Assembly (NCBI RefSeq): GCF_900177385.1
Contig: NZ_FXBJ01000002.1
Coordinates: forward strand, 2,422,001-2,486,000
Source: Carnobacterium iners
GTDB taxonomy: Bacteria; Bacillota; Bacilli; Lactobacillales; Carnobacteriaceae
Direction: 5' to 3'
Length of the DNA: 64,000 bases
Position 1 is the first letter of the stretch, and each line of letters opens with the position of its first letter. This document shows, in pieces, positions 1 through 9,608 of this stretch. Position numbers and translations under genes: made by a program. The notes beneath the pieces are model-generated. The model saw nothing but the letters and a program-made list of their open reading frames with translations, had not been told where the DNA came from and searched no databases.

Positions 1-91
1 CTGCCTTTTAGACAAAAAAAGCTTATATTATAGTGATTAGGAATCTTTCTGACTCATACAGAAATGATTCAACTCACTACAATATATAGCT

Positions 92-2173
92 TTATTTCCC
101 TTGTTTTTCCATTGCAGCCTTAAGCGCTAACGTTAAAGGACTTTCTACTTCTTCTTGAGCTTCTTTATTTACTTTTTGCATTAAACGTTTTGTTTCATGT
201 TTAGTTATTTTTTTATTTTTTGTATTATCCATTTTTTCAGAAACGTTACAGTATTTACATTTAAAAAACTTTCCGGATTTCCCTTCGTGAATTTCCATTT
301 TACGATGGCATTGTGCACATCTTTTATTGGAAACTTTCGGTTCTTTAAAACGTCTATATGAACAACTCGTTTTAGTGCAAACCAGCATTTTCCCTTCTCG
401 ACTACTTCTTTCTTTCAACAGTTCGCCGCACTCTGGACAAGTTTTAGTTGTCAAAGAATAGTCTTTGTAAGACTGTTCACTCGTTTTTATTTCTTTGATT
501 AATTTTTTTGTTTCTATTTTTATTTGTTTCAAAAAAACTTCTTTTTTTAATTTTCCGGTAGCTATTTGCTCTAAAGACTTTTCCCATTCACTAGTCAATT
601 CAGGTGTAACTAATGCTGGATTTACTAATATTAACAATTGTTTCCCTTTTGGTGAGACAGATAGCTTCGTCGCTTTACGTTCCATCAATTCATTACTTAT
701 CAACTTTTCAATAATTTCAGCTCTTGTTGCTGGTGTTCCTAAGCTATGCTTTTCCATTGCTTGAAGTAACGAAGACTCTGTCAATCGACCTGGTGATTTG
801 GTTAGTTCTTTTTTCACTTCAAAGATTGGGTTTTCTATTTGTTCCCCTTGTTTAAAACGTCTTTTTTCTTTTACGGGTTCTAACTTGCGCCATCCATTTT
901 CTAAAACAACTTCTTGTTTTAGTTTAAAGGTAGTCTCTGCCGCAGCAAACAAATAAGTTGTTTGAGCTACTTTATAAGCAGGTAAAAATAAGCCAATAAA
1001 CCGCTCAACAATCATCCGGTAAATGCGTATTTCATCTTGGTCCATCTTTTCAATACGAACTCGTTCTTCTGTTGGAATAATTCCATGGTGGTCCGTAACT
1101 TTAGCGTTATTGAAGATTGCCATTTGAGTTACTTTAGAGCCTTTTTTGATAATGTTTTTTACTTCTTCATTAGCAAATCCGTGAACAGCTTGTAACCGGT
1201 CCTTTAATGTTTCTTTCATGTCTATAGTCAGATACTTAGAGTCTGTTCTTGGATAAGAAACAACTTTATGCCGTTCGTATAGAGTTTGCATAACACTTAG
1301 CGTTTTTTTAGCAGAAAATTGGTAGCGTTGATTGGCTTCCCTTTGTAACTCAGTTAAATCATAAGGCAAGGGAGGAAGGTGAGTTTGAATTTTTTCTTTT
1401 ACTTCTTTTACTACAACAGATTCTTTTGTTAAGTGTTTGGCTATTTTTTCAGCTTCATTTAAGTCTTTTATTCTTTCTGGAGCTCCGCTAGCCAGCGTTG
1501 CCATTTGCCCGTTAATCATTAATTGAATCGTATAAAATGTTTCTGCTACAAAATCTTCTATTTGAGCTTCTTGTTTTCTAACCATTGCTAACGTAGGAGT
1601 TTGGACTCTACCTGCTGACAAACTATCCTCATATTTCACAGTTAATGCTCTTGTCACATTCAAGCCTACTAACCAATCCGCTTCGGAACGAGCAACTGCT
1701 GCATCATATAAATCATCATACTTCTTACTAGGTTGCAGTTGTTTAAATCCATTTTTGATAGCTTGATCTGTTTGCGATGAAATCCATAACCGCTGTACAG
1801 GCTTTTTAAATTTAACGTATTCTAAAATCCATCTAGCTACTAATTCGCCTTCTCGACCAGCATCTGTTGCAATAACGGCCTTATTTACATCTTTCCTTTG
1901 AGAAAGTTGTTTAATCGTTTTTAATTGGGCCGCTGTATTTTTTAGTGGCTTGATTTGCATCTCTTCTGGAATCAGCGGCAAACTTTCCATGTTCCATGTT
2001 GCCCATTCTGTTTTATAATCTTCAGGCATCTTAAGTCCTAATAGATGACCCAATGCCCATGTAACAATAACATCTTGACCTTCAATATAACTTTTGTTCT
2101 TATTGGTTGCTCCTAAAACTCGAGCTATTTCTTTTCCTACACTTGGTTTTTCAGCAATAATTAATGTCTTCAT
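92..2173 (-). CDS. topB: DNA topoisomerase III
   Basis: Type IA topoisomerase of 693 aa that passes and decatenates DNA strands. The N-terminal Toprim domain opens with IIAEKPSVGKEIARVLG. An acidic TDAGREGE motif follows at about residue 103, and the active-site Tyr sits in SYPRTDSKYL near residue 310. The C-terminus carries two Cys4 zinc ribbons (CPECGELL and CAQCHRKM). Length and domain order fit Gram-positive TopB, which differs from TopA. The ATG is preceded by an AAAGGGAC ribosome site. It is transcribed alone, away from the IS at 2.57 kb. The call is certain at family level. Confidence 0.96.
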   Translation of the reverse strand: MKTLIIAEKPSVGKEIARVLGATNKNKSYIEGQDVIVTWALGHLLGLKMPEDYKTEWATWNMESLPLIPEEMQIKPLKNTAAQLKTIKQLSQRKDVNKAVIATDAGREGELVARWILEYVKFKKPVQRLWISSQTDQAIKNGFKQLQPSKKYDDLYDAAVARSEADWLVGLNVTRALTVKYEDSLSAGRVQTPTLAMVRKQEAQIEDFVAETFYTIQLMINGQMATLASGAPERIKDLNEAEKIAKHLTKESVVVKEVKEKIQTHLPPLPYDLTELQREANQRYQFSAKKTLSVMQTLYERHKVVSYPRTDSKYLTIDMKETLKDRLQAVHGFANEEVKNIIKKGSKVTQMAIFNNAKVTDHHGIIPTEERVRIEKMDQDEIRIYRMIVERFIGLFLPAYKVAQTTYLFAAAETTFKLKQEVVLENGWRKLEPVKEKRRFKQGEQIENPIFEVKKELTKSPGRLTESSLLQAMEKHSLGTPATRAEIIEKLISNELMERKATKLSVSPKGKQLLILVNPALVTPELTSEWEKSLEQIATGKLKKEVFLKQIKIETKKLIKEIKTSEQSYKDYSLTTKTCPECGELLKERSSREGKMLVCTKTSCSYRRFKEPKVSNKRCAQCHRKMEIHEGKSGKFFKCKYCNVSEKMDNTKNKKITKHETKRLMQKVNKEAQEEVESPLTLALKAAMEKQGK

Positions 2174-2223
2174 ATCTGTCCCTTTCTTTTTTCTACTTAT
2201 TATTCTTAGTTTAGTTGGTTTAT

Positions 2224-2523
2224 TTACTCTATTACGTTATATTCTTTTAACAACATAACACTGTGGAATAGTTGTATGTCGTCTTCACATTCGGGACAAT
2301 ATTCATTTTGTTCGTCATCCCAGAAGGCAGCTAAATATTGTTTTTTAGTTTGGTAACTAGGAAACTCATTATAAAGCAATTCAAATTTTTTCTGGTAATC
2401 AATCAAAGCCTCATCAAATATTTCGAAGGTTTTGATTTGGCTTATTTGTTCTTTCCAGTCATCAAAAAACCACCAAGGTTCATATTCTCCTTGTAATTCT
2501 ATTACTTGAAACATTTTCCTCAC
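2224..2523 (-). CDS. DUF1033 family protein
   Basis: Small acidic protein of 99 aa. The N-terminal pattern MFQVIELQGEYEPWWFFDDW, rich in Trp and acidic residues, is typical of DUF1033 proteins of lactic acid bacteria. A CPECE motif lies near the C-terminus. The biochemical function is unknown. A GAGGTGAGG ribosome site precedes the ATG, and TATAAT lies at about 2534-2539. The -35 region of any promoter falls next to the IS inserted at 2568, so expression may have been altered by the insertion. Confidence 0.8.
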   Translation of the reverse strand: MRKMFQVIELQGEYEPWWFFDDWKEQISQIKTFEIFDEALIDYQKKFELLYNEFPSYQTKKQYLAAFWDDEQNEYCPECEDDIQLFHSVMLLKEYNVIE

Positions 2524-2559
2524 CTCAATTATTTTATTATATGCATTTTAATCATATCA

Positions 2560-2567
2560 TATGTTTA
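2560..2567. repeat. Target-site duplication, ISLre2-type copy 1 (left)
   Basis: TATGTTTA abuts the left end of the first ISLre2-type element. The same 8 bases recur immediately after the right end, at 4249-4256. Confidence 0.75.
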
Positions 2568-2682
2568 GTATGTGTAAAATAGTTCTCGAGATACTATTAT
2601 TTTTTACTAGCAAAAAGAAAGAAGACGTTCTATCATAAATGTATGCTTGAGCGGCAAATACATAAATGAAAGAGGCCTTCTT

Positions 2683-4092
2683 ATGAATAAGATTATATCA
2701 AAGGTTTACCAAATAATAAAGGATTCAAGCAATTTAATAGAGACAGAAGAAGCTATTCAAGTCTGTATGTATGAAGTATTCGCTGAATTAGTAGGAGATG
2801 TCTTCACTCATCTCAATCAGGTAATCAAAGAGCAGAAACAAGAGGAAGGTTGGAAAGTGAAACGAGAAGATTGGAAAACCGTTCAGTTTATTTTTGGGTC
2901 TGTTCGTTATTGTCGTACCTTGATGATAGATCAAGAGAGTCAAAATCATTATCCGCTAGATGACTGGCTAGGTATTCGGAAATATCAACGCCATAGTCCA
3001 TTAGTAGAAGTAAAAGTGGCAGAGTTGGCGAGTAAAGTTACTTATAGAGATACTGCAAATATGTTAAATGAATGGACAGCTGTTACGATTAGTCATCAAA
3101 CAGTCGGTAGTCTTCTCAAACGCGTTGGATCCGCACAAGCACGTGAAGATGAAGAGAGCGTATTGGAACTAGAAGAATCAGCTGAGTTGCCGGAAGGAAA
3201 AAAGGTAGACTATCTTTATGCCGAGGCTGATGGAGTTTTTGTCCGTGGGACAAAAAAGAAAAAGAGCTTAGAAGTTCGTCATGCCATCCTTTATGAAGGC
3301 TGGAATAAAAATGGAAAACGCGTCTCTTTAAAGGAACCCAAAGCCATTATGACGACTAAAAAAACCGCTGGTTTTTGGGCAGAGATTCAAGCCTTTACAG
3401 CGAATCATTATGCCTTACAACAAGCTCAAATCATTACAAATAGTGACGGCGGACAAGGGTATACCGCAGACAAATTCCAAGAAGCTTTTTCTCAATCGAA
3501 CTACCCTGTTTTAAATCAGCTAGACTCTTATCATGTTTTTCAAGGGTTAAACCGTGCATTTGGCGTGAAAACTACCATTTTTAAACAGCAGGTCAAACAA
3601 GCATTAAAGACGCATGATTTAGATCAGTTAACTATTTGGTTGGATACGTATGAAAGTACGCTAGATGAAACTTCTGCAGTGGAAAAACTGACTACATTTC
3701 GAACCTATGTAGTACGAAATTGGGATCGAATTTTCGATTGGCGCGAAAAAGTAGAACAAGCGCCGAAGGACGCAAGAGGTTTAGGCGCAATGGAGTCCAA
3801 TCAACGACGTATCTCTTTTCGCATGAAAAAGCGAGGAATGCATTGGAGCGCAGAAGGTTGCGAAGCTATGGTAAAGGTAAAACAAGGGATGTTTAATCAC
3901 ACCTTGCGTGAAGCCTATCTTCACCAACAAAATAGAAGTGCGAGAAATCAACGTAAGTTAAACCAAACGGTTCGTTTATCGTCGTTATTGCATGAGAAAA
4001 CACGGCAGTCAGTCGGGGCAAAAAATGGGACTATTCCGTTATATGCCTCCCGTTCATCAGCAATAGGACAATTAATTAAAAGTTTTCGTTAA
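2683..4092 (+). CDS. ISLre2/UPF0236 family transposase, copy 1
   Basis: Transposase of 469 aa for the surrounding element. The reading frame is open from a TTG at 2647, but ATG 2683 has an AAGAGG ribosome site about 7 nt upstream and begins MNKIISKVYQ, so I prefer it. Family traits seen include the YAEADGVFVRG segment (probable catalytic Asp region), NSDGGQGY, and DSYHVFQGLNRA. The reading frame is intact. The protein is identical to that of the second copy; the only nucleotide difference seen between the copies is silent. The family name comes from recognition of the UPF0236 pattern. Confidence 0.88.
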   Translation: MNKIISKVYQIIKDSSNLIETEEAIQVCMYEVFAELVGDVFTHLNQVIKEQKQEEGWKVKREDWKTVQFIFGSVRYCRTLMIDQESQNHYPLDDWLGIRKYQRHSPLVEVKVAELASKVTYRDTANMLNEWTAVTISHQTVGSLLKRVGSAQAREDEESVLELEESAELPEGKKVDYLYAEADGVFVRGTKKKKSLEVRHAILYEGWNKNGKRVSLKEPKAIMTTKKTAGFWAEIQAFTANHYALQQAQIITNSDGGQGYTADKFQEAFSQSNYPVLNQLDSYHVFQGLNRAFGVKTTIFKQQVKQALKTHDLDQLTIWLDTYESTLDETSAVEKLTTFRTYVVRNWDRIFDWREKVEQAPKDARGLGAMESNQRRISFRMKKRGMHWSAEGCEAMVKVKQGMFNHTLREAYLHQQNRSARNQRKLNQTVRLSSLLHEKTRQSVGAKNGTIPLYASRSSAIGQLIKSFR

Positions 4093-4100
4093 TTCCTGTC

Positions 4101-4142
4101 TTTTGGGAGAAGGTTCCTGGTTTTAGGAACCTTCTCCCAAAA
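4101..4142 (+). terminator. Intrinsic terminator inside ISLre2-type copy 1
   Basis: A 17-bp perfect stem (TTTTGGGAGAAGGTTCC and its complement) with an 8-nt loop lies just after the transposase stop codon. It should insulate acyP from transposase transcription. It is identical in the second copy. Confidence 0.7.
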
Positions 4143-4248
4143 GATGGGCCAGCAAGCGGCGTAGCCGTGCGGTAGCTGATGAGTGTACAAGAATAAAACG
4201 TCTAAACTAGCATGGTAATAGGACGCTCGAGAAAAACTTGACACAAAC

Positions 4249-4256
4249 TATGTTTA
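4249..4256. repeat. Target-site duplication, ISLre2-type copy 1 (right)
   Basis: TATGTTTA, matching 2560-2567 on the other side of the element. Confidence 0.75.
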
Positions 4257-4265
4257 TTGGAATAG

Positions 4266-4294
4266 TTGACGGATTAGCTTTTGACTTATAAAAT
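4266..4294 (+). promoter_or_regulatory. Probable sigma-A promoter of acyP
   Basis: TTGACG (-35), a 17-bp spacer and TAAAAT (-10) lie just downstream of the IS right end. The promoter therefore survived the insertion. It also shows that the longer open frame from 4281 cannot be the true coding start. Confidence 0.6.
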
Positions 4295-4331
4295 GATAAA
4301 GATAGATAGGGTTTCAAAGGAGGAAATCAAG

Positions 4332-4691
4332 ATGATAAACCTTTTCCAAAAGTTAAAAAAAAAGAGATTACCCATCCCTGATGCAAAACAAACGAAAGGT
4401 ACAGAAAATATGGTAATGAAAAAGGTGAAAATGACTGCAACAGGACGTGTTCAAGGAGTAGGATTTCGTTTTATGACAAAGATGGTTGCTGATGAAATTG
4501 GAATTTTTGGCTCTGTAAAAAATCAAACTGACGGAAGTGTATATATAGAAGCAAATGGCGATCCCGTTAAAATAGACAAATTTATAGAAAAAATTAAAAA
4601 ATCTCCTTCTCCAAGTGGAAAAGTAGATCATCTACAAATAATAGAGGATTCTTCCTTGCCCGAAAGAATTAAATTTTCTATAACTAATTGA
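4332..4691 (+). CDS. acyP: Acylphosphatase
   Basis: Small enzyme of 119 aa that hydrolyses acyl-phosphate bonds. The acylphosphatase signature GRVQGVGFRF holds the phosphate-binding Arg. It is followed by VKNQTDGSVYIEA, with the catalytic Asn. I chose ATG 4332 because AAAGGAGG lies 8 nt before it; the open frame upstream runs into the promoter. The N-terminal lysine-rich extension of about 35 residues is longer than usual (the typical enzyme is about 90 aa). It lies immediately upstream of yidC, with an ISLre2-type element just before its promoter. Confidence 0.9.
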   Translation: MINLFQKLKKKRLPIPDAKQTKGTENMVMKKVKMTATGRVQGVGFRFMTKMVADEIGIFGSVKNQTDGSVYIEANGDPVKIDKFIEKIKKSPSPSGKVDHLQIIEDSSLPERIKFSITN

Positions 4692-4762
4692 AATCGATTC
4701 ATATATCCTGTATAGTTGGATTTGTTATTGATAAAAACATTTAAAATGAAGGATAGTGAGTA

Positions 4763-5692
4763 ATGAAAAAATTAAATAAATACCTCTTGACTGGATCGCT
4801 TTTAAGTGTGATGCTTTTTCTTTCTGGTTGTATGAGTACAGACAAACAAGGTAATCCTGAAGGCTTTATCTACGAATTTTTAGTCGTTCCTACACAAAAC
4901 CTTATTCTTTGGTTAGCCGATACTTTTAATGGTAGTTATGGTTTTGCGATTATCATTATTACGTTAATTGTTCGAGTCATAATTTTGCCTCTAAACTTAA
5001 GTCAATCAAGAAAATCTTTAGCTCAGCAAGAAAGAACGGCTGTAATCAAACCAGAATTAGATGTTATCCAAGCCAAACAAAAAGCTGCAACAACAAGTGA
5101 AGAAAAAGCTACTGCTCAACAAGAACTAATGAGTCTCTATAAAGAAAATAATATGAGCATGTTAGGCGGCATTGGCTGTTTGCCTTTACTTATTCAAATG
5201 CCAATCTTTACTGCCATGTTTCAGGCTATTCGCTTATCTGGACCAATTGCTGCTAGTACATTTTTAGGTATCAACTTAGGTACAAGAAATATACCTTTAG
5301 CTATTGGCGCTGGATTAATTTATTTAGTTCAAGCTTATGTTTCAATGATTGGCATATCACCTGAACAAAAGAAACAAATGAAGACTATGATGTACATGAA
5401 TCCGATTATGATTTTAATGTTCACAATTTCTTCTCCTGCTGGATTAGGCCTTTACTGGTTAGTCGGTGGATTCTTCGGAGTATTCCAAACTATTCTCACT
5501 AACTTTTATTATAAACCTAGAATACAAGCTGAAATCGCTGAAGAAATGAAAAACAGACCTAAAAAAGAACGTGTCATCAAGCAAGCCGAACCTATTCAAG
5601 AACAACCTAAAGAATTAATGTCTGAAAAAGTCAGTGTTCGCCCTTCTAATGATTCTTCTGGGCGCAATTCCGGTAAACAACAACGAAAATAA
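4763..5692 (+). CDS. yidC: Membrane protein insertase YidC/Oxa1 family (lipoprotein type)
   Basis: Insertase of 309 aa that places and folds membrane proteins. The N-terminus has a lipoprotein signal ending LFLSGC, followed by five predicted membrane segments (first at about residues 55-77). The conserved region includes RVIILPLNLSQ and GGIGCLPLLIQMPIFTAMF. A basic C-terminal tail (about 250-309) is typical of ribosome contact. The short form without the large periplasmic domain matches Gram-positive SpoIIIJ/YidC1. It follows acyP in the same direction. Confidence 0.95.
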   Translation: MKKLNKYLLTGSLLSVMLFLSGCMSTDKQGNPEGFIYEFLVVPTQNLILWLADTFNGSYGFAIIIITLIVRVIILPLNLSQSRKSLAQQERTAVIKPELDVIQAKQKAATTSEEKATAQQELMSLYKENNMSMLGGIGCLPLLIQMPIFTAMFQAIRLSGPIAASTFLGINLGTRNIPLAIGAGLIYLVQAYVSMIGISPEQKKQMKTMMYMNPIMILMFTISSPAGLGLYWLVGGFFGVFQTILTNFYYKPRIQAEIAEEMKNRPKKERVIKQAEPIQEQPKELMSEKVSVRPSNDSSGRNSGKQQRK

Positions 5693-5693
5693 A

Positions 5694-5732
5694 AAAAGAT
5701 TTCTGTCCTTAAAAAGGCAGAAATCTTTTTTT
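5694..5732. terminator. Bidirectional terminator between yidC and the sensor kinase gene
   Basis: Stem of AAAGATTTCTG pairing with CAGAAATCTTT, flanked by an A run and a T run. It can serve both convergent genes. Confidence 0.85.
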
Positions 5733-5742
5733 GCTTATCTTC

Positions 5743-7266
5743 TTATGAATTTTTTATTTCGTTTTGATAAATTGGTAATTTTATTCTAAATATAGAACCA
5801 TAATCAAGAACACTTTCAACATAAACGGTTCCTTTATAACCTATTAAAAGTTCTCTTGCAATAGCTAGACCTAAACCATTTCCGCCTTTATAGCGACTTC
5901 TCGCTTTATCAACGCGATAAAAACGATTGAATATTTTTTCTGTATCTTCCTGTGTCATGCCTTCTCCAAAATCTTGAATAGCAATATCTACATTTTGGTT
6001 ATCTGCAGCAACAGACACATGTATTTCTTTTCTCTCAGATGAATATTTCACAGCATTATCTAAGATAATAACCAGGATTTGTTCTAAATGGTTACGATAG
6101 ATTGAAACATATATTTCATCTCTTATATCGTCATCTAAGTTAAATACAAAGTCAGGATAAATCAATTTAAAATTAATTATTGCTTGTAAAATCAAAGGCT
6201 TAAGGGATGTTTTTTCATTTTTATAATGAATTTCAACTTGTTCAGCTCTTGATAAATCAAGCATCTCTTGAACTAAGCTTTTCATTCTTTCAATTTCTTG
6301 CAAAGAAGCTTGTAACGATTCATCTAAAACTTCAGGATCATCTTTGCCCCAACGGTTTAACAACTTTAAATGACCTTCCATAATAGCTACAGGCGTTCTT
6401 AATTCGTGAGAAACATCTTCTACAAAATCTTTTTGTTGTTCGATATACCTTTGCATTCTATCTAGCATATCGTTAAAAACAGTTGAAAGATGAGTTAATT
6501 CATCATTTCCTTCATCTAGTTCAATTCGAGAAGTAGATTGTGTATCCTCACGAATATCATTCATTGTATTAGTAATTTTTTTAATCGGTTTCAAAAAGTT
6601 AACGGCTAATAAATAACCAAGAACTGCACTAAATATTAATGCTAAAATTCCAATACCCAAAATAGCCCATAAAATTTTCCCACTCATATAGTGGTAATTA
6701 ACCATCTCATTAGTAACCTGGACATACCCAATTAAATTTTGTGTCACTCTAGAATAAATTGGAGAAACACCTCGGATACCTCCTTTATTATTCATTTTAA
6801 TTGGCTCAATCAAAAGTTGAGCAGACCTTTTAAAAGGACTATCTTTTGGCTCAGTTTCAAATAATAATCTTGAAGTCGGGCTGTAAACTCGGACAAATAC
6901 ACCTTCTTCATTCATCTTAGCGAAAATAGTATCTTGATAATTACTTGACTGTCCATAAACTAAGTTGCGCTGATCAAACTCTTCTCCTAACTCAAGAGTC
7001 GTTAGTGTATAGTTCCCACTTAGATTTAAATAAACTGTTTCTTTCGATAGCGCACTCGAACCACCATTAAGCCGATTTGTAACACCAACTAAAATTTCTT
7101 TTACATCTTGTGTTTCTTCAGTTAACATAATTTGTCTGAATCCTATAAAAATAGCTACAGTAAAGATTATATATGTCAAAAAGATAGCTAGAGTAGCACC
7201 AATTGTCCATTTCCATTTTAAAGAAATGCGTTTTTTATTATTTTTGTTGGAAAAAGCGTATGTCAC
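5743..7266 (-). CDS. Sensor histidine kinase, CovS/ArlS-like
   Basis: Membrane kinase of 507 aa. Membrane segment 1 is at about 20-43, an extracellular sensor loop of about 150 residues follows, and membrane segment 2 is at about 197-220. HAMP follows at about 220-272. The phospho-accepting His287 is in VSHELRTP, and the ATPase domain has DNAVKYSS, DFGEGM and GGNGLGLAIA. The start overlaps the response regulator stop by 4 nt, so the genes are translationally coupled. The LKWKWTIG opening and the regulator type resemble the CovRS/CsrRS or ArlRS group. The signal sensed is not evident. Confidence 0.9.
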   Translation of the reverse strand: MTYAFSNKNNKKRISLKWKWTIGATLAIFLTYIIFTVAIFIGFRQIMLTEETQDVKEILVGVTNRLNGGSSALSKETVYLNLSGNYTLTTLELGEEFDQRNLVYGQSSNYQDTIFAKMNEEGVFVRVYSPTSRLLFETEPKDSPFKRSAQLLIEPIKMNNKGGIRGVSPIYSRVTQNLIGYVQVTNEMVNYHYMSGKILWAILGIGILALIFSAVLGYLLAVNFLKPIKKITNTMNDIREDTQSTSRIELDEGNDELTHLSTVFNDMLDRMQRYIEQQKDFVEDVSHELRTPVAIMEGHLKLLNRWGKDDPEVLDESLQASLQEIERMKSLVQEMLDLSRAEQVEIHYKNEKTSLKPLILQAIINFKLIYPDFVFNLDDDIRDEIYVSIYRNHLEQILVIILDNAVKYSSERKEIHVSVAADNQNVDIAIQDFGEGMTQEDTEKIFNRFYRVDKARSRYKGGNGLGLAIARELLIGYKGTVYVESVLDYGSIFRIKLPIYQNEIKNS

Positions 7267-7955
7267 GTACGCATCACATAGCCCGTTCCACGTACGGTTT
7301 GAATATAGCTATCCATACCTGGAACATCAATTTTATTTCTTAAGTAGCGAATATACACATCCACTACGTTTGTTTCTACTTCAGATTCATATCCCCAGAC
7401 TTTGTTTAGTAGGATATCTCGAGCTAATACAACATTAACATTTTCCATTAATTCTAGTAATAATTCGTATTCCCTTTTTGTCAATTCAATAACTTTTTCT
7501 CCACGATGAACAACATGATTCTCTTTTTCAATAGTTAAATCACGGTAACTTACGATTGTTTGTTTAGTGATATTTTGTTCATTTTCAATTTCAATTCGAC
7601 GAAATAAAGCGCGCATTCTGGCTAGTAGTTCTTCAATAGCAAAAGGTTTTACAATATAATCATCAGCACCATGATCTAATCCACTAACACGATCGATAAC
7701 AGAATCTCTAGCAGTCATCATAATAATAGGTACCGTATTAACTTGGCGAATACGACGACAAACATCTATACCATTTAACTCTGGCAGCATTAAATCCAGT
7801 AAAATAACGTCCCATTTTTTCTTTTTATTTAATGCTGCTTCCAAACCTGAACGACCATCATAACGGACTTCTGTTTCATATCCTTCATGCTTTAATTCTA
7901 ATTCAACAAAACGTGCTAAATTTTTCTCATCTTCAATAATTAATATTCTATTCAT
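7263..7955 (-). CDS. OmpR-family response regulator, CovR/CsrR-like
   Basis: Protein of 230 aa with an N-terminal receiver domain: acidic pocket IIEDE, phospho-accepting Asp54 in LLDLMLPE, the conserved Lys in YIVKPF, and MMTARDS. A winged-helix DNA-binding domain follows (about 130-228, ending VRGTGYVMR). The stretch ADDYIVKPFAIEELLARMRA closely resembles streptococcal CovR. It is the first gene of a two-gene operon with the kinase. I call the family confidently, but orthology to CovR or ArlR only tentatively. Confidence 0.92.
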   Translation of the reverse strand: MNRILIIEDEKNLARFVELELKHEGYETEVRYDGRSGLEAALNKKKKWDVILLDLMLPELNGIDVCRRIRQVNTVPIIMMTARDSVIDRVSGLDHGADDYIVKPFAIEELLARMRALFRRIEIENEQNITKQTIVSYRDLTIEKENHVVHRGEKVIELTKREYELLLELMENVNVVLARDILLNKVWGYESEVETNVVDVYIRYLRNKIDVPGMDSYIQTVRGTGYVMRT

Positions 7956-8105
7956 CTAATTCCCGCCATTCTCTCTATTTTCGCTAGACTTTGCCTTTGT
8001 TACAATACCATGCCAGTCTAATTTTCTCAATAACCTTCTTGATTACTTATTCACTTATTTATTTATTTGCTTTATATGATTTTACCATAAATTAAAATAA
8101 AATGA

Positions 8106-8155
8106 GAAAAATAACCACGAATCGCAGAAAGAATGCGATTCTATGGTTATTTTTC
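8106..8155 (-). terminator. Terminator of gnd
   Basis: Read on the minus strand, the stem AAAATAACCA with GAATCGCA and its complements is followed by TTATTTTTC. It lies right after the gnd stop codon. Confidence 0.8.
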
Positions 8156-8174
8156 TTTAACAAATTAAAATGAT

Positions 8175-9608
8175 TTATAGTTCTTCTTGGCCATTTTCGC
8201 CATACCAATCAAAATGGAATGTGCCGGGTCTGTCTGTTCTTTCGTACGTGTGAGCACCGAAATAATCTCTTTGAGCTTGTACGATATTCGCAGGTAAGCT
8301 AGCTGAGCGGTAAGAATCATAATAAGCAATAGCGGAAGAGAATGTCGGTATTGGTACACCTGATTTCACTGCAATTCCAATTACATCTCTTACAGCATCT
8401 TGATAATTTTTTGTAATATCCAAGAAGTAATCATCTAACATTAGATTTTTTAATTCTGGATTTTCATCGTACGCATCTGTAATTTTTTGTAAGAAACGAG
8501 CACGAATAATACAACCTGCACGGAAAATTTTAGCAATTTCTCCGTATTGTAAGCTCCACTCATACTCTTTACTTGCTGTACGCATTTGGGCAAATCCTTG
8601 AGCATAACTCATAATTTTACTGAAGTATAAGGCTTTTCGTATATTTTCAACTAATACAGCCTTATCTCCATCAAATGAATACGGCGTTGGTTTAGGTAAT
8701 AGTTCACTTGCTGCTACACGCTCTTCTTTCAGAGCTGAAATATATCTAGCAAAAACAGACTCTGTAATCAAAGGAAGAGGCACACCTAAATCTAAAGCAC
8801 TTTGTGATGTCCATTTACCTGTTCCTTTATTGCCAGCTCTATCCAAGATAATATCTACCATTGGTTTACCAGTTTCTGGATCTTTTTTAGTTAAAGCATC
8901 AGCTGTAAGTTCGATTAAGAAGCTATCTAGTTCGCCTTTATTCCATTCTGCAAAAACCTCTGCTACTTCATCAACCGACAAACCAGCTACTTTACGTAAT
9001 AAATCATAAGATTCAGCAATTAATTGCATATCTCCATATTCGATACCATTATGCACCATTTTGACATAATGACCTGCCCCGTTTGGTCCAATATAGGCAA
9101 CACAAGCTTCGCCATCTTCAGCAACTGCTGCGATTTGTTCTAAAATTGGTGCTACTAAATCATAAGCTTCCTTTTGTCCACCAGGCATAATTGCTGGCCC
9201 TAATAAAGCTCCCTCTTCTCCGCCGGAGACACCTGTACCAATAAAGTTAATACCTGATTCAGCTAGTGCTTCACTACGCCGAATTGTATCTTTAAAGAAT
9301 GTATTTCCTCCATCGATTAAAACATCTCCTGCATCAAGATATGGCAAAAGTCCTTGAATGGTTGCATCTGTTCCTTTACCAGCTTGTACCATTAATAAAA
9401 TACGACGTGGCTTTTCTAACGATTGAACAAATTCTTCCGTCGTATATGTTGGAAATAAATTTTTATCTGGATTTTCTGCAATAACAGCTTCTGTTTTTGA
9501 CCCAGTTCGGTTAAAAATAGAAACAGAGTATCCTCTACTTTCAATGTTTAAAGCTAAGTTTTTACCCATTACTGCCATTCCTACTACACCAATTTGTTGT
9601 TTACTCAC
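8175..9608 (-). CDS. gndA: 6-phosphogluconate dehydrogenase (decarboxylating)
   Basis: Enzyme of 477 aa of the oxidative pentose phosphate pathway; it turns 6-phosphogluconate into ribulose 5-phosphate, CO2 and NADPH. The N-terminal Rossmann motif is [15 protein letters not shown], with NRT consistent with NADP preference. The substrate loop GVSGGEEGA and the catalytic region [15 protein letters not shown] are present. The C-terminus [12 protein letters not shown] is canonical. It is a single-gene unit with its own terminator. The ATG has a run of Gs (AAAGGGGGAAA) upstream as ribosome site. Confidence 0.97.
   Translation of the reverse strand: MSKQQIGVVGMAVMGKNLALNIESRGYSVSIFNRTGSKTEAVIAENPDKNLFPTYTTEEFVQSLEKPRRILLMVQAGKGTDATIQGLLPYLDAGDVLIDGGNTFFKDTIRRSEALAESGINFIGTGVSGGEEGALLGPAIMPGGQKEAYDLVAPILEQIAAVAEDGEACVAYIGPNGAGHYVKMVHNGIEYGDMQLIAESYDLLRKVAGLSVDEVAEVFAEWNKGELDSFLIELTADALTKKDPETGKPMVDIILDRAGNKGTGKWTSQSALDLGVPLPLITESVFARYISALKEERVAASELLPKPTPYSFDGDKAVLVENIRKALYFSKIMSYAQGFAQMRTASKEYEWSLQYGEIAKIFRAGCIIRARFLQKITDAYDENPELKNLMLDDYFLDITKNYQDAVRDVIGIAVKSGVPIPTFSSAIAYYDSYRSASLPANIVQAQRDYFGAHTYERTDRPGTFHFDWYGENGQEEL

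Larger units (their letters stand above)
2568..4248 (+). mobile_element. ISLre2-family insertion sequence, copy 1
   Basis: The element is 1681 bp. Its ends were set by comparison with the second copy at 31318-32998, because identity begins and stops at the same offsets. Imperfect terminal inverted repeats of about 23 bp share TTCTCGAG and TGTGT blocks (18 of 23 match). The flanking duplication is TATGTTTA (8 bp). The element holds one UPF0236/ISLre2 transposase gene and a strong terminator. It lies in the divergent promoter region between the DUF1033 gene and acyP. A good acyP promoter remains downstream of it. Confidence 0.9.
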